A stretch of DNA of 5,665 bases from an uncultured Porphyromonas sp. (lineage in GTDB: Bacteria > Bacteroidota > Bacteroidia > Bacteroidales > Porphyromonadaceae). Positions 5,565-5,665 of the stretch are shown here, piece by piece. The position numbers and the translations under genes were made by a program. Numbering within the stretch: the stretch's first letter is position 1; each line of letters starts with the position of its first letter. The notes beneath the pieces were generated by a model, which searched no databases, had not been told where the DNA came from, and worked only from the letters and a program-made list of their open reading frames with translations. The stretch is from contig CAMFNC010000181.1 in assembly GCA_945965245.1 (NCBI GenBank), positions 1 to 5,665 of the forward strand, in the 5' to 3' direction.

Positions 5565-5665
5565 AAGACGCTCAAGTTCTGTTTTTCTCATTTGAGATTG
5601 TGTGAAAAAGTCGTTTAGTAAGATTGCCGTCATTACTATTGCAATGTTTTTTAGAGAATAATACA
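5565..5665. other. Downstream end of window, no supported gene
   Basis: A possible short stem (CTCAA 5571-5575 with TTGAG 5592-5596) flanks a T-rich loop, but no T-run follows it closely, so it is a poor terminator candidate. A GTG-started frame at 5602 reads a Lys-rich then hydrophobic stretch like the start of a secreted protein but stops at 5659-5661. The next gene of the operon, if any, probably starts outside the window. Confidence 0.4.

Noticed and set aside
5602..5661. GTG-started 19-codon frame resembling a signal peptide
   Set aside because: It stops after 19 codons and starts with GTG without supporting signals; too short to call a gene or a broken gene.
5541..5665. Minus-strand frame open to the window end (about 40 codons)
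   Set aside because: It overlaps the 3' end of the phosphatase gene, has no recognisable motif, and an open stretch of this length is common by chance in A/T-rich DNA.

Overview
The window is most likely the start of a capsular/surface polysaccharide locus from a gut Bacteroidales bacterium (Bacteroides or a close relative such as Phocaeicola). The evidence is an UpxY-type NusG-like antiterminator, a large WbpM/CapD-like membrane sugar-nucleotide dehydratase, a Bacteroides-style promoter (a TAnnTTTG -7 element), and starts with A/T-rich leaders and no clear Shine-Dalgarno sequence. The phosphatase also closely resembles what I recall of the Bacteroides thetaiotaomicron KDN-9-phosphate phosphatase. 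All recognised genes lie on the + strand and look like one transcription unit.

Layout. Positions 1-249 are a non-coding leader with a candidate promoter near 185-215. Positions 250-2199 encode a four-helix membrane NDP-sugar 4,6-dehydratase. A 78-base gap with possible hairpins leads to upxY (2278-2940). No upxZ follows. Instead, 2971-3149 holds a decayed, internally deleted second copy of the 3' end of the dehydratase gene, ending 5 bases before the next start codon. Three lower-GC genes follow: an SpsF-type cytidylyltransferase (3155-3910), a NeuB/NANS-type nonulosonate synthase (3912-4964) and a KdsC-like HAD phosphatase (5061-5564). The last 101 bases contain no gene I can support.

How the genes work together. 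The dehydratase probably makes a 4-keto-6-deoxy UDP-sugar for the repeat unit. UpxY is expected to let RNA polymerase read through the long operon. The last three genes form a compact route to a CMP-activated nonulosonic acid: PEP condensation to a 9-phosphate, dephosphorylation, then CMP activation. The synthase resembles the animal-type enzymes that use phosphorylated substrates, and a phosphatase is present. No precursor gene (ManNAc epimerase or the like) is in the window, so KDN made from mannose-6-phosphate is the leading guess, but Neu5Ac or another nonulosonate is not excluded.

The most informative unexpected signal is the remnant at 2971-3149. It lies exactly at the step from higher-GC conserved 'head' genes to the low-GC biosynthetic cassette. 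It differs from the intact gene by roughly 15%, so it looks like a scar from recombination with a related locus, not a recent tandem duplication. I see no mobile element, CRISPR array, rRNA or tRNA.
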